Assembly: GCA_030653365.1 (NCBI GenBank) | Contig: JAURZL010000001.1 | Location: 184,902 to 248,901 of the forward strand | Length of the DNA: 64,000 bases | Source: Anaerolineaceae bacterium | Lineage (GTDB): Bacteria; Chloroflexota; Anaerolineae; Anaerolineales; Anaerolineaceae | Reading direction: 5' to 3' | Shown here: in pieces, positions 27,317 to 36,091 of the stretch | Position numbering within the stretch: position 1 is the stretch's first letter | Layout of the letters: each line of letters starts with the position of its first letter | Made by a program: the position numbers and the translations under genes | The notes under the pieces: model-generated | Told to the model about the DNA's origin: nothing | Databases searched by the model: none | The model's input: only the letters and a program-made list of their open reading frames with translations

Positions 27317-28012
27317 TTAATGTCCTTTCTTTCTTTTTTGAGAACTGATGGATAACCCAATTAGTCTGGAAACCACAATTGTAATATACCCAACTCCAGA
27401 AAATTGGTTCAACATAGCGAGTACTCGAGCAGGAGCTGAAACAGGGAGTATATCTCCTAAACCGGTTGCTGATAAGTTTGTAAAACTTAGGAACAATAAT
27501 TCAAGAAAGGATAAAGGTTGTCCTGGATGAGCTCCATTAATAAAACTCTCAGGGACCAACGCCTGACAGACAAGATACGAATAAGCAAACCCCCAGGCTA
27601 ATAAAGTGAATGTCGCACCGGCAGCAAAAAATTCATCTGTTGTGACCATATTGTCTTCTAACATATAAATAATCAAACTGACTGCTGCGTAAAAATAAAG
27701 AATAGCTTCCAATAGGGAGGACCAGACCAAAAAGGTTTGATTATCAAGAATTGCTGCGAGCACAGATAATAAGAAAGCAGGGATGGCAAGTACCCATGCA
27801 ATCCAATTGATGGAAGGGCTGCGATCAATCACCCAAACGACCAGCACGAGAATGAGACCCCCAATCGCGTTTAGTAATTCCCATCGGCTCGATAGATCAC
27901 TAAAAACAGCGTAAAGCACAAGAAGTAATAATTGGGCAGCCAGCAAAAATCCTGAAGGATGATGCCGGGCAAGCCATATTTTTATTGGAGTAAAAAGTTT
28001 CTGATTCTTCAT
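27317..28012 (-). CDS. potassium-channel-like membrane protein
   Basis: The 231-residue protein has about five or six hydrophobic segments. A pore-type ending follows: LSFLELLFLSFTNLSATGLG, then DILPVSAPARVLAMLNQFSG and a last membrane helix. The position and flanking residues match the two-helix ion-channel domain, but the selectivity filter reads TGLGD where TxGYGD is usual. Conduction may be altered or lost. It starts 10 bases upstream of the frameshifted hydrolase on the same strand. Confidence 0.75.
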   Translation of the reverse strand: MKNQKLFTPIKIWLARHHPSGFLLAAQLLLLVLYAVFSDLSSRWELLNAIGGLILVLVVWVIDRSPSINWIAWVLAIPAFLLSVLAAILDNQTFLVWSSLLEAILYFYAAVSLIIYMLEDNMVTTDEFFAAGATFTLLAWGFAYSYLVCQALVPESFINGAHPGQPLSFLELLFLSFTNLSATGLGDILPVSAPARVLAMLNQFSGVGYITIVVSRLIGLSISSQKRKKGH

Positions 28013-28206
28013 TTTTTCTATTTGATACTTCTAATTGTTATCCTTACTATTTATATTATTGGACATTTCCAGAAAGGCAATCAAAAATCGATCTGTTTTT
28101 AATTTTGTCACCACAATAATGGTTATATAATAATTTGTGGTAATGAATCAATAAAATTCCCGAACAAAACATTTGAATTGATTAATTTATCTTCCAGGAG
28201 GTCTTT

Positions 28207-28965
28207 ATGTCCGATTTTTCAAGAATGCCAAGATATGATATTCGAAATGATGGAATTGGTCCTTATGCTGTATTTTATTGTGAAACTTGCGAAAGAGAAT
28301 TTCGCAGCCAACCTGATGTAGCCGGTACAGTCACTAAGGATCTTGGCAGGCAGGTTGCCAGTGGATTACTACGAAAAGTACCCTTATTTGGCAATACAGT
28401 GGCTAACAATGTGGTTGGTGAAGATCCCCGATATAGTTATAAATTAACGACTGACCAGTTGAATAAAGCATGGAGTCAGGTACAGGTACAGTTTCGTGAA
28501 TGCCCCACCTGTCTACGCATTGTTTGCCTTTCGGATTTTGATACACAGAGTGGCTTTTGTAATGAAGACAGTCCTCGAACATCTGAGATTGCAGAATCCA
28601 GGGGAGAACAAACCGGCGCTGCACTGAAAGGTCTTGCGAGTGCTTTTGGCTTTGGGGATGTGATAAAAAATGTTCAACAGGCAGCTAAGACAGCACAAAA
28701 TGCAGCCTCTCAAGCAGCCCGTTGTCCCAATGATGGAACAATGGCAGCCGCAGGAACAAAATTTTGCCCGGAATGCGGTGAAGCCATGATTCAACCTGCT
28801 GTTGATAAATGTCCGCAATGTGGACAAGAGACGCACGGTGCAAAATTTTGCCCAAATTGTGGAACAAAAATGGAAATAGCTCCTAAACCAGGTATTTGTC
28901 CAAACTGCAAAGCTGAGACTGGCGGAGCAAAATTCTGCCCGGAATGCGGCACAAAGATCGGTTAA
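28207..28965 (+). CDS. zinc-ribbon protein
   Basis: The 252-residue soluble protein begins with a domain containing YCETCEREF and, further on, RECPTCLRIVCLSDF, two CxxC half-sites. It ends with three tandem zinc ribbons, each with paired CPxC motifs (FCPECGEAM, KCPQCGQETHGAKFCPNCG, ICPNCKAETGGAKFCPECG). Such proteins bind zinc as scaffolds; no enzymatic motif is present. A strong AGGAGG site precedes the ATG. A mid-protein Ala/Gln-rich helix (about 155-175) links the two halves. Confidence 0.78.
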   Translation: MSDFSRMPRYDIRNDGIGPYAVFYCETCEREFRSQPDVAGTVTKDLGRQVASGLLRKVPLFGNTVANNVVGEDPRYSYKLTTDQLNKAWSQVQVQFRECPTCLRIVCLSDFDTQSGFCNEDSPRTSEIAESRGEQTGAALKGLASAFGFGDVIKNVQQAAKTAQNAASQAARCPNDGTMAAAGTKFCPECGEAMIQPAVDKCPQCGQETHGAKFCPNCGTKMEIAPKPGICPNCKAETGGAKFCPECGTKIG

Positions 28966-28996
28966 TTAAGTCTTTAAATTCTTAAAAATTTAGAAT

Positions 28997-29221
28997 TTAT
29001 TTAACTACTTTATTGATCTCAACTAGAACAGATTCCACCTTTTCTTTTGTGATACCAAATTGAGCTGCTTGAGGGGTAGCTAATAATGCTTTTAAGGTCA
29101 TTCCCTTCACCATTCCAACCATAGGATTTGTTGAAACCCCAGGGAGATATTTTTCGATAATTGGTTTTGCCTGTGGGTGATCTAAAAGGATTCCAAGTTG
29201 TGTGTCTAATGTGAATTTCAT
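28997..29221 (-). CDS. small DUF1858-like helical protein
   Basis: A 74-residue protein with LDTQLGILLDHPQAKPIIEK followed by a MTLKALLATPQ step. It resembles the small domains that also occur as tails of larger enzymes in this phylum. No catalytic residues are seen. It is encoded 17 bases after the larger coiled-coil membrane gene on the same strand, so both are probably on one transcript. Function is unknown. Confidence 0.6.
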   Translation of the reverse strand: MKFTLDTQLGILLDHPQAKPIIEKYLPGVSTNPMVGMVKGMTLKALLATPQAAQFGITKEKVESVLVEINKVVK

Positions 29222-29238
29222 TATATTCTCCTTAAATT

Positions 29239-30240
29239 TTATAAATTTTCTGAATCATTCGATACAGTTGTTATTTTATCTGACTCTATCAGAGATTGCT
29301 CTTTAGAGTCACTTTTTTCTTCAATATCTTCCGGTTTATTTTCTGACCTGACTGGAGATTGTTCCTCGATATCTGGTTCACTCGATGCCATCCCACTCGC
29401 AGTACCGTGAAATAGTTCATAACCCTGGCTGAAGATAACAGCCTGTGCTGCGAGTAACCATAAGAAAAATAAAACCAGCACTATGGAGGCAATATTTAAT
29501 ATATTTCCCATTTTGCTTTGAAAACCTGTTAGCATCGCATTAAGACTGTCGGTAGATACTTCAGATTGCCTGATCATTGTCTGGTATTGGGAGAGACTTG
29601 TGGAGATTAAGGATACATTTTCAGACATAAGGTTCATGCTATCTTTCACCAATTCCAGATTATCATCGGCTTTACCCAGGTTGGTTGACATATCCATGAA
29701 TGTATCTGGCATATCCTGCATGCTATCGGATAATTCACTGAGCGAATCTGCTAATGATTTATCGGGATTATATGGTTCTTGAGCTGGAGGAATTACAGCG
29801 CTTAAAAATGGTGTTGCACCCAGGACGGATTGTAATACTTCAAAAGATTTGATTGCGCTTTCCAGAGATTGTGCCGCACTTTCGGCAGCATCGAGAGAGT
29901 CGGTAGCGTTTTCGATGGTATCGGGAAGAGTTTTTCCCATCAGTTCATTAACCTGTTTGATGACTGGTTGTGTATCATCAACGGTCACAGCAGTTGAGTC
30001 CAACATAATGGATAGTGCATCCACACTCTTAATGGTAGCACCTAGTGCATCATAGGTGATATCCAAAGTTTTTTGACTGGTATCAACACTGCTGATGAGC
30101 GTATCAATCGTTGAATTGATCGTCGTGGTTAAAATTGGTTTAGCGATCCACAACCCTACTAATCCTGCAAGACTGAGTATTAAACCAATAACACCTGCGA
30201 TCATCACAAAAACACCCAGAAATTTTCGCAAGAATTTCAT
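29239..30240 (-). CDS. membrane protein with extracytoplasmic coiled coil
   Basis: The 333-residue protein has one N-terminal membrane span (about residues 8-33). A long Ser/Asp/Leu-rich helical region with heptad-like spacing follows (about 35-240), then a second span (about 250-275) and an acidic Glu/Ser/Lys tail with near-repeats. The layout resembles the sensor half of a chemoreceptor, but the conserved signalling hairpin is missing. The ATG at 30240 is preferred because GGGAGG stands just before it. It may organise the envelope; this is inference. Confidence 0.65.
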   Translation of the reverse strand: MKFLRKFLGVFVMIAGVIGLILSLAGLVGLWIAKPILTTTINSTIDTLISSVDTSQKTLDITYDALGATIKSVDALSIMLDSTAVTVDDTQPVIKQVNELMGKTLPDTIENATDSLDAAESAAQSLESAIKSFEVLQSVLGATPFLSAVIPPAQEPYNPDKSLADSLSELSDSMQDMPDTFMDMSTNLGKADDNLELVKDSMNLMSENVSLISTSLSQYQTMIRQSEVSTDSLNAMLTGFQSKMGNILNIASIVLVLFFLWLLAAQAVIFSQGYELFHGTASGMASSEPDIEEQSPVRSENKPEDIEEKSDSKEQSLIESDKITTVSNDSENL

Positions 30241-30455
30241 TTTCCCTCCCAACATTAATTAAACAAAAAGGACGATAAGTTGATTATACATCGCCAAATT
30301 ACTTTATCAAATCAGATTGATAAATTTTAATCGGAATCCCACTGGTCTTTTTTAATAATCAAAATAAAACCAGCTTCTTTAATCATGCTATTCTCAAGAA
30401 TTGTGTCAATTCACAATCATGAAGACCATGACCTGTTATTTACAATAAGAAAAAA

Positions 30456-30624
30456 TTATAGGTCTTTATAATATGTCGCAAGCGCTAACAGAACAAACCC
30501 TGCAGCTACCAACCAGAAAGAAAAACCTGATAGGACTGGGATGGCAACTAACTGAGAAATAATGCCCAGAACGCCAAGAATGACAGCGATCCACCAGGTT
30601 AGATTTTGGTCTACTAAGTTTCAT
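30456..30624 (-). pseudogene. small two-span membrane protein with a frameshift after codon 2
   Basis: The minus strand has a strong AGGAGG site and ATG AAA at 30624, but this frame soon becomes non-hydrophobic. One base further the other frame reads LVDQNLTWWIAVILGVLGII and continues to VAAGFVLLALATYYKDL, with a TAA stop ending at 30456. That is a typical two-span small membrane protein. The interval is 169 bases (56 codons plus one), so one extra base separates the start from the coding frame. It is a new pseudogene or a sequence error. Confidence 0.6.
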
Positions 30625-31033
30625 TTTATCCTCCTTGGAAAAAGAAAAGGTGATTTTTTCACCTCTGAAAATTGGCTTTTTAGATCATATTACTAAAAAT
30701 AAAATTGTATTCCTTTTATCAATGATTGAAGCAAATTCAATATATAGATTTATTATTGAAAAATTTTCCTCATGGGTTCTGCATTTTCAATTGACAAATA
30801 TTAAAATTTCAAGAAAATTTGACAGACAGAAATTAAGAGAAGTTTCTGGTGAAATTCTTTATCTTTATCGATGTTAGGAATTATATAGATTCTATTGGGG
30901 ACAAATATAGTGTAATTTAGGTACTCTATAGTTATCAAAGGAAAATACCGCCTCATTCTCTCTGGGTTGTAATTACTAAAGGGATTTGTTGGTATTCTTC
31001 TAAATATTTGATAGAAATAAAAGGAGATGTTGA
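30625..31033. other. intergenic region, no convincing gene
   Basis: An AT-rich divergent spacer of about 400 bases. It should carry promoters for the small minus-strand gene and the plus-strand pair at 31034. A plus-strand frame of 80 codons (30635-30877) is present but lacks a ribosome-binding site and has no recognisable pattern. Confidence 0.5.
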
Positions 31034-31597
31034 ATGGATACTTCTACAATCGTCATTGTTATTGTGGTGGTGGTCATTATTGGACTCGTATTAGGTTTGA
31101 TATTTTCTCGTCGTCAAAAGACAGAACAACTTCAAACCAAATTTGGATCTGAGTATGATCGCACTGTAGAGAGTTTAGGTGATGATAAGAGAGCACAAAA
31201 AGAGCTGGAGGATAGACAGAAACATGTCGATGAGTTGAAAATTCGCCCACTAACTGAAGTGGAGCATGAGAGATATGTGGCAGAATGGGCTTCTGTACAA
31301 TCAAAATTTGTTGATGAACCCGGAGAAGCAATTGTTGATGCTGATCACATGATCATGGAAGTTATGCAACTTCGCAACTATCCAGTATCTGATTTTGACC
31401 AGCGTGCAGCTGATATCTCAGTTAAATATCCTAATGTGGTAAGTAATTACCGCGCTGCACGAGCAATATCTATAAAAAATATGGATAAAACAGCGGATAC
31501 TGAAGAATTGCGGACTGCAATGATCCATTACAGATCTCTATTTGATGAACTTCTCAAATCGGAGACAACTATTAAAGAAGAGGAGAAAATAAGATGA
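31034..31597 (+). CDS. membrane-anchored protein of unknown function, KFVDEP family
   Basis: The 187-residue protein has one N-terminal membrane span made almost only of Val/Ile (residues 5-25), then a charged linker and a helical domain. Its core reads YVAEWASVQSKFVDEPGEAI, with DADHMIMEVMQLRNYP and a final HYRSLFDELL. The next gene encodes a soluble version of the same domain and overlaps it by 4 bases. I recall similar domains in actinobacterial and Chloroflexota proteins of unknown function. A strong AAGGAG site is present. Confidence 0.7.
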   Translation: MDTSTIVIVIVVVVIIGLVLGLIFSRRQKTEQLQTKFGSEYDRTVESLGDDKRAQKELEDRQKHVDELKIRPLTEVEHERYVAEWASVQSKFVDEPGEAIVDADHMIMEVMQLRNYPVSDFDQRAADISVKYPNVVSNYRAARAISIKNMDKTADTEELRTAMIHYRSLFDELLKSETTIKEEEKIR

Positions 31598-32130
31598 GTG
31601 AAGTACGATTTTATAACGATGGAAAACCGATAGATAATATGGAAAAATCTGAGGAAGAGTACAATCAACAGGATAATCCTGTTCAATTAAATAATATGAT
31701 TTCCCAGCAAGAGTTCACACCTCCAGTAGTTTTGGATGGTAAGTCAAATGATCAGATGGATGATTTGGATGATACGATCAATAACAACATTCCAGAGTCT
31801 ATATCCACCTCAATGATCAAGGAAGTAATACGAGATGATCCAAATGTGACTTCTATGGAATCAGTAGCTTCTTTTTTTGACCGGGAGGAATCTGAAAATT
31901 TTAACCAACAATGGATGGAAATTCAAGGGAAATTTGTTGATGAACCTCGTATTGCAGTCCAGAAGGCTGATGATTTGATATCGGATATGATCAAACAAAT
32001 TACGACAATGTTTGATAAGGAAATGGACACATTAGAGACTCAATGGAATCAGGGAGATGAAGTTTCAACTGAAGATCTTCGTATGACATTTCAGCACTAT
32101 CGGTCATTTTTCCATCGACTGGTGGATTAA
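31594..32130 (+). CDS. soluble paralogue of the preceding KFVDEP-domain protein
   Basis: The 178-residue protein starts in the ATGA overlap with the upstream gene. Its first 105 residues are acidic, Asn/Asp-rich and probably disordered. The C-terminal part repeats the upstream domain: FNQQWMEIQGKFVDEPRIAV, then KADDLISDMIKQ and FQHYRSFFHRLVD. It lacks a membrane span. The pair may form a membrane-linked heteromer (inference). A bidirectional terminator follows at 32171. Confidence 0.7.
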   Translation: MSEVRFYNDGKPIDNMEKSEEEYNQQDNPVQLNNMISQQEFTPPVVLDGKSNDQMDDLDDTINNNIPESISTSMIKEVIRDDPNVTSMESVASFFDREESENFNQQWMEIQGKFVDEPRIAVQKADDLISDMIKQITTMFDKEMDTLETQWNQGDEVSTEDLRMTFQHYRSFFHRLVD

Positions 32131-32170
32131 CTTAAGTACACAAAATTAGTAAAAGAATTTGACTAAAAAA

Positions 32171-32206
32171 AAGGCTGACCCAAAAAAAAGTGGTCAGCCT
32201 TTTTTA
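32171..32206. terminator. bidirectional rho-independent terminator
   Basis: A perfect 10-bp stem (AAGGCTGACC / GGTCAGCCTT) with A-rich and T-rich flanks on either side. It separates the convergent KFVDEP pair and the rhomboid gene and can serve both strands. Confidence 0.85.
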
Positions 32207-32221
32207 TTTATCTCAGGCTAA

Positions 32222-32872
32222 TCAACCTGTATTTCGAGAATTTTTACTTCCTCGAAATAAAAATGTCAACACAAATCCGGCAATAAATCCGCCAATGTGA
32301 GCCATATAGGCAACGCCTCCTGATTCTCCAGTGTTGGACATTGAGCCAATCCCACTAAAAAGCTGAAGAACGATCCAAAGGCCAATGACGATCAGTGCTG
32401 GAACGTTTATTACACGTTGCCCTTGTAATACTCTTACACTACCCTTTGGAAATAATAGAATATAGGCTCCAAGTACCCCTGCAATGGCTCCCGATGCTCC
32501 TAAATTTGGAATATCTGATCCAATACTAAAAGCCAGTTGAGCAAATGTCGCTGCAAGGCCACTCAGCAAGTAAAAGATTAGGAACTTAATGTGTCCAAAC
32601 CGATCTTCGACATTGTCACCGAAAATCCATAAATAGAGCATGTTGCTTCCCAGGTGCAGCCATCCACCATGCATGAACATGGCTGTGAATAGCGTTAAAG
32701 AATCCCCCATAGGATTGGCTAGGAAGCGGCTGGGAATGAAAGCCCATTTCATCACAAATTCATCACCACCACTTAGTTGCACGAAGAAAAACAGGATGTT
32801 TATCGCGAGCAAAGCATAAGTGACTAACGGTACTATTCTACGAGAACTATTATCATCACCGATTGGTAACAT
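32222..32872 (-). CDS. rhomboid-family intramembrane serine protease
   Basis: The 216-residue protein has six to seven membrane helices and the catalytic dyad of rhomboids: GASGAIAGVLGAY with Ser127 and AHIGGFIAGF with His192. The oxyanion region MHGGWLHLGSNMLYLW supplies His68, His73 and Asn77. It cleaves transmembrane proteins within the bilayer; the substrate is unknown. It is followed upstream by a small anchored protein on the same strand (17-base gap), which could be a substrate or partner. Confidence 0.9.
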   Translation of the reverse strand: MLPIGDDNSSRRIVPLVTYALLAINILFFFVQLSGGDEFVMKWAFIPSRFLANPMGDSLTLFTAMFMHGGWLHLGSNMLYLWIFGDNVEDRFGHIKFLIFYLLSGLAATFAQLAFSIGSDIPNLGASGAIAGVLGAYILLFPKGSVRVLQGQRVINVPALIVIGLWIVLQLFSGIGSMSNTGESGGVAYMAHIGGFIAGFVLTFLFRGSKNSRNTG

Positions 32873-32889
32873 TTGTTTCTCCTTTGTTT

Positions 32890-33315
32890 TTAAAGACGCC
32901 TTCGTCTGGAACCAGAAAAAATGCCCAGAACGAAAAATACGATTGCCACACCAATCAAAAAGCCAAGATTGTAGGGAACCCCATCATTGTGTACTTCGTA
33001 CATTTGAATATTTGAATTCAAAATGGACAATATAAGCGTAACTGGTGAAATTGCGCCATGCCAAATTCCAGGTAAAAAACCTGAGATGCGGTTGAATTCA
33101 TCGGCAGTATTCATAAGCGGGTTCTTACTGGGCGAATAAATCTGTAATTTAAAGGCTGGAACATCAATTTGTCCAACAGGGGTTGGTGTCACAACTTGGG
33201 AATTCGACTCAGAATTATTGGTTTGAGCTATGACATTAATGGAAGGATTAATAATGGTCATTCCTAGAATTATGGACACTAGTATGAAAAAGGATATAAA
33301 TATTTTTTTCGTCAT
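32890..33315 (-). CDS. secreted membrane-anchored protein of unknown function
   Basis: The 141-residue protein has an N-terminal signal-type hydrophobic stretch (about residues 6-30), an extracytoplasmic region of about 80 residues, and a C-terminal membrane span ending in SGSRRRRL, an arginine-rich stop-transfer tail. This N-out, C-in layout with a basic tail recalls sorted or rhomboid-cleavable type I proteins. The rhomboid gene follows 17 bases downstream. No domain is recognised. Confidence 0.65.
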   Translation of the reverse strand: MTKKIFISFFILVSIILGMTIINPSINVIAQTNNSESNSQVVTPTPVGQIDVPAFKLQIYSPSKNPLMNTADEFNRISGFLPGIWHGAISPVTLILSILNSNIQMYEVHNDGVPYNLGFLIGVAIVFFVLGIFSGSRRRRL

Positions 33316-33663
33316 CTTTAAACTCCATTTGATTTGATAGGACTTCTAATTAAATTAGATCTGGCCGGATTTTCTTACACCGACGTCTGAAATAACCAGC
33401 AAGACGAATTATTGAAATGAACATCACACCTTAACAGGAAAAAGTTTTTTCACTTCAATAATGCGAAATTCCAATTAATAACATCCTAAATCATTTGGGC
33501 TATCGATGTCCCTAATAATAACTAACAAATTTCTATAATTATGATGACGATAATTATTGAATGCTTAGTGATCAGAGCGTTTTTGTGGGGTATCTACAGC
33601 AAGATTAATTATTAACAAATAGGATTATAATTGTATTCATTCATTTTAAATCGAAGGATGTTT
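33316..33663. other. divergent intergenic region
   Basis: About 350 bases of AT-rich sequence between divergent genes. No gene, RNA or strong hairpin is visible. It is expected to hold promoters for the anchored protein (minus) and for the YtkA-like/cytochrome peroxidase pair (plus). The start of the plus-strand gene is set at 33664 because GAAGGA precedes that ATG. Confidence 0.5.
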
Positions 33664-34149
33664 ATGAAAAATCAAAAAATTTCTATTATCATTACTGCTG
33701 CAATCACAACAATCATCATTATTGTTGTTTTTATTTTACTCATGCCGGTTATTGGACCACGATTTTTGCACCCTATTATGATGGGTAGAGAATCCGCTCC
33801 GACTAACCTGGATACTTCCTCTACACTCCTTTCAGATGATGGTTTGTTTCAGGTATCCTGGAGCAGTGATCCGGCTGAAGTGCCACTGAATCAGATTCAT
33901 ACCTGGACTCTTCACATTGAGACTCCCGATGGTCAACCAGTTGAGAATGCAACAGTTCTTGTGGAAGGTGGTATGCCGCAGCATGGGCATGGCTTACCGA
34001 CCAATCCGCAGGTAACTGAATTTCTGGGGAATGGCGATTATCTTGTTGAGGGAATGCGATTTCAGATGACTGGTTTTTGGGAAGTTAGATTTATTATCAA
34101 CTCAGGTGAACAATCCGATTCGATTACTTTCAATCTTAACATTGAATAA
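33664..34149 (+). CDS. YtkA/FixH-like membrane-anchored protein
   Basis: The 161-residue protein has a single N-terminal span (about residues 8-27) and a beta-sandwich outside. The motifs LHIETPDGQPVENATVLVEG, MPQHGHGLPTNPQV and GMRFQMTGFWEVRF are typical of the YtkA/FixH family. The Met-Pro-x-His-x-His set suggests copper or heme-related metal binding. The next gene, a diheme cytochrome c peroxidase, overlaps its end, which fits a respiratory or redox role. Confidence 0.75.
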   Translation: MKNQKISIIITAAITTIIIIVVFILLMPVIGPRFLHPIMMGRESAPTNLDTSSTLLSDDGLFQVSWSSDPAEVPLNQIHTWTLHIETPDGQPVENATVLVEGGMPQHGHGLPTNPQVTEFLGNGDYLVEGMRFQMTGFWEVRFIINSGEQSDSITFNLNIE

Positions 34150-35404
34150 ACGAAAATCCATTCTTGTTTTTGGGGTCATACTCCTGGCAGTTGTTATTTC
34201 GCTATGGATCATCTTGCGCCAGACAAAATGGACTGAGGATGAAATTGTTACTTTACGAAATTTATGGATTGGCAGCTTACCGGTGCTTCCTCCAGATCCA
34301 TCAAATGTTTATGCAGACGATTCGAGAGCTGCTTTGTTGGGACAAAAACTTTTCTTTGACACCCGTTTCAGTTCAAATAATCAGGTTTCCTGTGCTACCT
34401 GTCATAAGCCAGAATTAATGTTCACAGATGGTTTACCCCTATCCCTTGGTGTGGGAACAACTGATCGGAAGTCTATGACAATCATCGGAACGGCATACAG
34501 CCCCTGGCAATTTTGGGATGGGCGCAAGGATAGTCAATGGGCTCAAGCTCTTGCTCCAATGGAAAGTGTTGTCGAACACGGTGGTACACGAGTGCAATAT
34601 GCTCACCTGATCGCCACCCATTACCGGGAGGATTACGAAACAATTTTTGGACCTTTACCAGATTTTTCCGATCCTGCACGTTTTCCGGAAATCGCGGGAC
34701 CTGTTGATGATGCTATCGCTCTGGTAGCCTGGGAGGGGATGACCAACACGGATCGCGATCTGGTGACACAGGTATTTGTCAACATGGGTAAAGCTATTGC
34801 AGCTTACGAACGCTTGATTTTGCCTGCTCCTTCTCGTTTTGACCAGTATGTGGAAGCTTTGCTTAATCAGGATGAACAAACAATAAAATCTGTTTTGAGC
34901 TCTGATGAGGTAGAGGGATTGAAACTATTCATCAGCCGTGCAAATTGTATTCAATGTCATAATGGTCCACTGCTAACTAATAATGACTTTCACAACACCG
35001 GTGTACCAACAAGGACTGGATTACCTCTTGATTCTGGTCGTGCATCTGGTGTCATCAAGGTTCTGAATGATGAATTCAATTGTTTGAGTCAATGGAGTGA
35101 TGCAGATGAACAGGATTGTACGGAACTGCGTTTTGTTGTTTCTGAAGGAGAACAATTACAGGCAGCTTTCAAACCATCCACCTTGAGGAATATTGCCGAA
35201 ACTGCTCCCTACATGCACGCCGGGCAATTTGCATCTTTGGAGGAAGTATTGCAGCACTATAACCATCCTCCTACATCTCCTATTGGTCATAACGAGTTGG
35301 AACCTTTAGGTTTGACCAATCGGGAAATGGCACAAATTATTGCCTTCCTGCACACATTAAGTGGTGGTGTTGCTGCTCCTCCTGAATTATTAAGAGCTCC
35401 ATAA
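34142..35404 (+). CDS. diheme cytochrome c peroxidase (CCP/MauG family)
   Basis: The protein has an N-terminal membrane anchor and two CxxCH heme sites: CATCH about 85 residues in, and CIQCH about 270 residues in. It also has the family segments LGQKLFFDTRFS, MTIIGTAYSPWQFWDGR and PSTLRNIAETAPYMHAGQF. It would reduce hydrogen peroxide outside the membrane, or modify a partner as MauG does. A TTG at 34142 overlapping the YtkA-like stop gives a clean anchor of about 420 residues in total; a GTG at 34106 adds 12 more. It is coupled to the upstream gene. Confidence 0.88.
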   Translation: MNKRKSILVFGVILLAVVISLWIILRQTKWTEDEIVTLRNLWIGSLPVLPPDPSNVYADDSRAALLGQKLFFDTRFSSNNQVSCATCHKPELMFTDGLPLSLGVGTTDRKSMTIIGTAYSPWQFWDGRKDSQWAQALAPMESVVEHGGTRVQYAHLIATHYREDYETIFGPLPDFSDPARFPEIAGPVDDAIALVAWEGMTNTDRDLVTQVFVNMGKAIAAYERLILPAPSRFDQYVEALLNQDEQTIKSVLSSDEVEGLKLFISRANCIQCHNGPLLTNNDFHNTGVPTRTGLPLDSGRASGVIKVLNDEFNCLSQWSDADEQDCTELRFVVSEGEQLQAAFKPSTLRNIAETAPYMHAGQFASLEEVLQHYNHPPTSPIGHNELEPLGLTNREMAQIIAFLHTLSGGVAAPPELLRAP

Positions 35405-35474
35405 TTTTTTTAGCAATTGGTTATATTTTGCAGGATTACACTCTTTGAAATCCAAAAAAAACGATTGAAGAAAA

Positions 35475-35957
35475 TCAATAACGCAATTCATTACCCAATA
35501 TTGAAATTGATCTACTGGTTGATGGTTTCTTTTTTTTCACTTCAATTAAATTTAGCACATCATAGCCTTTTTTCTTTAAAAATTTCAGCATGCGATGATT
35601 ATCGGGGTGTACCCAGATATAAAGTTGATCATTACCCAATTTCAGTGATATTTCTTCTGCATGGTCAAATAATTTTGATGCCTCACCTTTACCCTGGTGA
35701 TCAGGATCAACATACAGCCAATCCAACCAACAAACCCGGTCTTCTATTTTTAACACAGAATACCCCACCATTTTGTTTTTGATTTTATAAACAAACACTC
35801 TGCGATTTTCAGTAAAATAACCATTTGCTTCGCGCACTGCTTCGGACATCATAACGATCTTTTCCGATTGATTCAATTTATTCATGATGATAAGCATCTC
35901 GAAAACCATCTGTAGAAATTCAAGCGAGTTGGACCTAATTTCAATAATTTTTTCCAC
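35475..35957 (-). CDS. GNAT family N-acetyltransferase
   Basis: A 160-residue protein with a GNAT core: VCWLDWLYVDPDHQGKGEAS (acetyl-CoA loop HQGKGEAS) and the late strand LYIWVHPDNHRMLKFLKKKG. The acceptor is unknown. It ends with a basic tail (KKKKPSTSRS). It is convergent with the cytochrome peroxidase gene. Confidence 0.8.
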   Translation of the reverse strand: MEKIIEIRSNSLEFLQMVFEMLIIMNKLNQSEKIVMMSEAVREANGYFTENRRVFVYKIKNKMVGYSVLKIEDRVCWLDWLYVDPDHQGKGEASKLFDHAEEISLKLGNDQLYIWVHPDNHRMLKFLKKKGYDVLNLIEVKKKKPSTSRSISILGNELRY

Positions 35958-36091
35958 TTTTTGCTTCCATTCGGTTTGCTAATTCGATGAAGAATTATTT
36001 GAATATTAATTTAATTATGGCACAACTTTAAACGAACCATTTTCCAGACTAGTCAGAAAGTGGTTTTTATTAAATTTTGGCGGAATTTCTT

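Noticed and set aside
30635..30877. 80-codon plus-strand open frame in an AT-rich gap
   Set aside because: No ribosome-binding site, no recognisable pattern, and composition like the surrounding spacer.
35417..35782. 121-codon plus-strand frame after the cytochrome peroxidase gene
   Set aside because: Mostly antisense to a GNAT gene with an intact acetyl-CoA motif.
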